From Planotetraspora phitsanulokensis (lineage in GTDB: Bacteria > Actinomycetota > Actinomycetes > Streptosporangiales > Streptosporangiaceae), in NCBI RefSeq assembly GCF_016863295.1, contig NZ_BOOP01000020.1, positions 62,001-126,000 of the forward strand: 64,000 nt of DNA, written 5' to 3'. Below the pieces are notes generated by a model. The model saw nothing but the letters and a program-made list of their open reading frames with translations, did no database searches and was not told where the DNA came from. Positions 62,153 through 64,000 of this stretch are shown in pieces. Positions within the stretch are counted from its first letter, which is position 1. Each line of letters begins with the position of its first letter. The position numbers and the translations under genes are program-made.

Positions 62153-63033
62153 TGGCCGTCACCACCCGAGCCGTCGCGACCCGCCGCGTGCTCAAGAGGC
62201 CGCTCCGGCCGTACGGCGTCGCCCCCACGGCGATCCTCCTGCTGGGCGCGGTCTACTGCCTCCTGCCGGTGAGCTGGGTGCTGGTCGCCGCCACCAAGTC
62301 GAAGGCCGAGCTGTTCTCGACGTCGACCTTCGCTCCCGGCACGGGACTGATGGCCAACCTCGCCGACCTGGCCGCCTACCGCGGCGGCGTGTTCTGGCTG
62401 TGGATGCTCAACACGCTCGTCTACGCGGGCGGCGGCGCGCTGCTGTCGACCGCGGTCTCGGCCGTGTCCGGCTACACCCTCGCGAAATACCGGTTCCGGG
62501 GCAGAAACCTGATCTTCAACGTGCTGATCGGCGGCATCCTCGTGCCGTCGGTGGTGCTGGCGATCCCGCAGTACGTGCTGTTCTCCTCGATCGGGCTGGC
62601 CGGTTCCTACTGGTCGGTCCTGCTGCCCCAGATCCTGCATCCGTACAGCATCTATCTGGCCCGGGTCTACGCCGGTGCGGCGATCCCCGACTCGCTCCTC
62701 GAGGCGGGCCGCATCGACGGGGCGGGGCACTGGCTGCTGCTCCGCCGGGTCGCACTGCCGCTCATGCTGCCGGGCATGGTCACGATCTTCCTGTTCCAGT
62801 TCGTCGCGATCTGGAACAACTTCCTGCTGCCGTTCATCATGCTCGGCGACGACCACACGTTCCCGCTCACTGTCGGGCTCTACACGCTGCTCGCGGCGGG
62901 GGCCAACCAGCCGGCGCTCTACAACCTGATCATCACCGGCGCGCTGGTCTCGCTCATCCCGCTGATCGCGCTCTTCCTCACGATGCAGCGGTACTGGCGC
63001 ACCGATCTGTCCAGCGGCGCCGTCAAGAGCTGA
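62152..63033 (+). CDS. sugar ABC transporter permease, MalG/CUT1 type
   Basis: 293 residues from the ATG of MAVTTRAVATRRVL, with GGAGG upstream; the longer open frame is shadow of the first permease. Six membrane segments; EAA loop LLEAGRIDGAGHWLLLRRVALPLMLP. No ATPase gene follows. Confidence 0.93.
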   Translation: MAVTTRAVATRRVLKRPLRPYGVAPTAILLLGAVYCLLPVSWVLVAATKSKAELFSTSTFAPGTGLMANLADLAAYRGGVFWLWMLNTLVYAGGGALLSTAVSAVSGYTLAKYRFRGRNLIFNVLIGGILVPSVVLAIPQYVLFSSIGLAGSYWSVLLPQILHPYSIYLARVYAGAAIPDSLLEAGRIDGAGHWLLLRRVALPLMLPGMVTIFLFQFVAIWNNFLLPFIMLGDDHTFPLTVGLYTLLAAGANQPALYNLIITGALVSLIPLIALFLTMQRYWRTDLSSGAVKS

Positions 63034-63047
63034 GTGACAATACCGGC

Positions 63048-64000
63048 ATGGCAAAGCGTCCGACCATTCACGACGTCGCGGCGGTGGCGGGCGTCTCCCG
63101 GGGCACCGTCTCCCGCGTGCTCAACGACGATCGGTACGTCAGCCCCGCGGCCCACGCCGCCGTCCGGCGCGCGATCGCCGAGACCGGCTACGTGGTCAAC
63201 CGCAACGCCCGCAGCCTCGTCACGCAGCGGACCGGGTCGGTCGTCATGGTGCTGTCCGAGCCGCACGAGAAGCTGTTCGAGGACCCCAACTACAGCGTGA
63301 CCATCCGGACGGCGGTCCGGCGGCTGGCCGAGCGGGACATCTCGCTGGTGATGATGGTGGCGGGGGACGACGGCGACCGCGACCGGGTGATCCGCTACGT
63401 CCGGGGCGGCCACGCCGACGGCGTGTTCCTGCTGTCCACCCATGCGGGCGACCGGATGGTGGACGCCCTGGTCGACATCGCGATTCCGGCGGTCGCCCTC
63501 GGCGCGGTCGTCGGCAGGGAGAGCGTGATCCCGCACGCGGCCGCCGACGACCGGGAGGGCGCCCGTCAGATGACCCGCCATCTCATCGAGGCGGGCCGCA
63601 AGAAGATCGCGACCATCACCGGGCCGATGGACACGCCGGGCGGCATCCAGCGGTTGGAGGGCTTCGCGGACGTCCTCGGCCGAAAGGCGTCCAGGAAGCT
63701 GATCGAGCACGGCGACTGGACCCAGCTGAGCGGGGAGAGCGGGATGGCCCGGCTTCTGGAGCGGACGCCGGATCTCGACGCCGTCTTCGTGGCCTCCGAT
63801 CTGATGGCCGCCGGCGCGCTGGCCACGCTGCGCGCGGCCGGGCGGCGGGTGCCGGACGACGTGGCGGTCGGCGGCTTCGACGACTCGTCGGTCGCCCTGT
63901 CCACCCATCCCCCGCTCACCACGATCCGCCAGCCGCTCGCCGAGGTCGCGGAGGAGACCGTGCGCCTCCTGCTGGCGCTCATCGACGGAGCGGAGCACGT
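63048..64000 (+). CDS. LacI family repressor of the galactan module, cut by window end
   Basis: 317 complete codons are visible from the ATG of MAKRPTIHDVAAVAGVSRG. HTH TIHDVAAVAGVSRGTVSRVLNDDR, hinge NRNARSLVTQRTGSVVMVL, then the sugar-binding domain up to PLTTIRQPLAEVAEETVRLLL, so only some 15-25 residues are missing. It lies 14 bases after the second permease gene. It probably represses the divergent GH42/ABC promoters through the CTGTGAACGT sites and is released by galactose or galactobiose. Confidence 0.93.
   Translation, partial: MAKRPTIHDVAAVAGVSRGTVSRVLNDDRYVSPAAHAAVRRAIAETGYVVNRNARSLVTQRTGSVVMVLSEPHEKLFEDPNYSVTIRTAVRRLAERDISLVMMVAGDDGDRDRVIRYVRGGHADGVFLLSTHAGDRMVDALVDIAIPAVALGAVVGRESVIPHAAADDREGARQMTRHLIEAGRKKIATITGPMDTPGGIQRLEGFADVLGRKASRKLIEHGDWTQLSGESGMARLLERTPDLDAVFVASDLMAAGALATLRAAGRRVPDDVAVGGFDDSSVALSTHPPLTTIRQPLAEVAEETVRLLLALIDGAEH

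Noticed and set aside
1-64000. Search for tRNA, rRNA, integrase or transposase genes
   Set aside because: None found by eye; no evidence of a prophage or integrative element beyond the phage-like small protein.

Overview
The window reads as chromosomal DNA from a high-GC actinomycete, most likely a Streptosporangiaceae-type genus (Nonomuraea/Microbispora-like). The reasons are the strong G/C third-position bias, frequent GTG and TTG starts, the parE / DUF7455 / principal sigma factor neighbourhood (hrdB-type, with a long Lys/Ala/Pro and acidic N-terminal linker), F420-dependent LLM and mycothiol-type enzymes, and sugar ABC systems without their own ATPase. The genus is an inference from family resemblance. 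I see no rRNA, tRNA, CRISPR array, transposase, integrase or replication origin.

Layout. 1-4.2 kb: the end of a band-7 protein gene, a small membrane protein, soxR with a SoxR box, and a divergent aldo/keto reductase-tetR pair with two palindromic operators, then a DUF418 membrane protein. 4.3-13.5 kb is a housekeeping core: parE, a DUF7455 zinc-ribbon-like protein, a GNAT acetyltransferase, yaaA, the principal sigma factor, a PAS-PAS-GAF-PP2C phosphatase and a HhH-GPD DNA repair protein. 13.6-19.7 kb: two actinobacterial orphans, the 5-oxoprolinase operon pxpABC and a convergent, overlapping peptide-type binding lipoprotein. 19.8-24.1 kb: a two-gene unit of a TPR multi-spanning membrane protein and a membrane-anchored ATPase with two CbbX-type AAA modules; its function is unknown. 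24.3-31.9 kb: MFS exporter, DoxX protein with a long low-complexity tail, EamA transporter, 2OG-Fe(II) oxygenase, LtrA protein, and an ECF sigma factor (SnoaL-like tail) divergent from a mycothiol-dependent isomerase-fold protein.

31.9-64 kb is largely plant polysaccharide use. It holds (a) a GH3-LacI-GH1 operon with overlapping stop/start codons and two identical 14-bp operator cores; (b) an unlinked ROK regulator; (c) a GH31-binding protein-two permeases-secreted GH3 operon, probably for alpha-xyloside or xyloglucan-type oligosaccharides; and (d) a galactan module: secreted GH53 endo-galactanase, cytoplasmic GH42 beta-galactosidase and a divergent binding protein-two permeases-LacI operon, with matching operators in the divergent promoter region. 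Neither ABC system encodes an ATP-binding subunit, so both probably share a multitask ATPase (MsiK type) from elsewhere.

Between these modules lie a redox block (soluble transhydrogenase sthA, a ferredoxin-reductase-like flavoprotein, a SufR-like cysteine-containing regulator, divergent folE, an ArsC-like protein) and a TetR-SDR-LLM block. The latter is bracketed on both sides by a family of short repeats built on GTGATCATGCACAC. These repeats, the AAA/TPR pair and a small acidic protein with a phage-like DCICGP motif are the best candidates for something undescribed.
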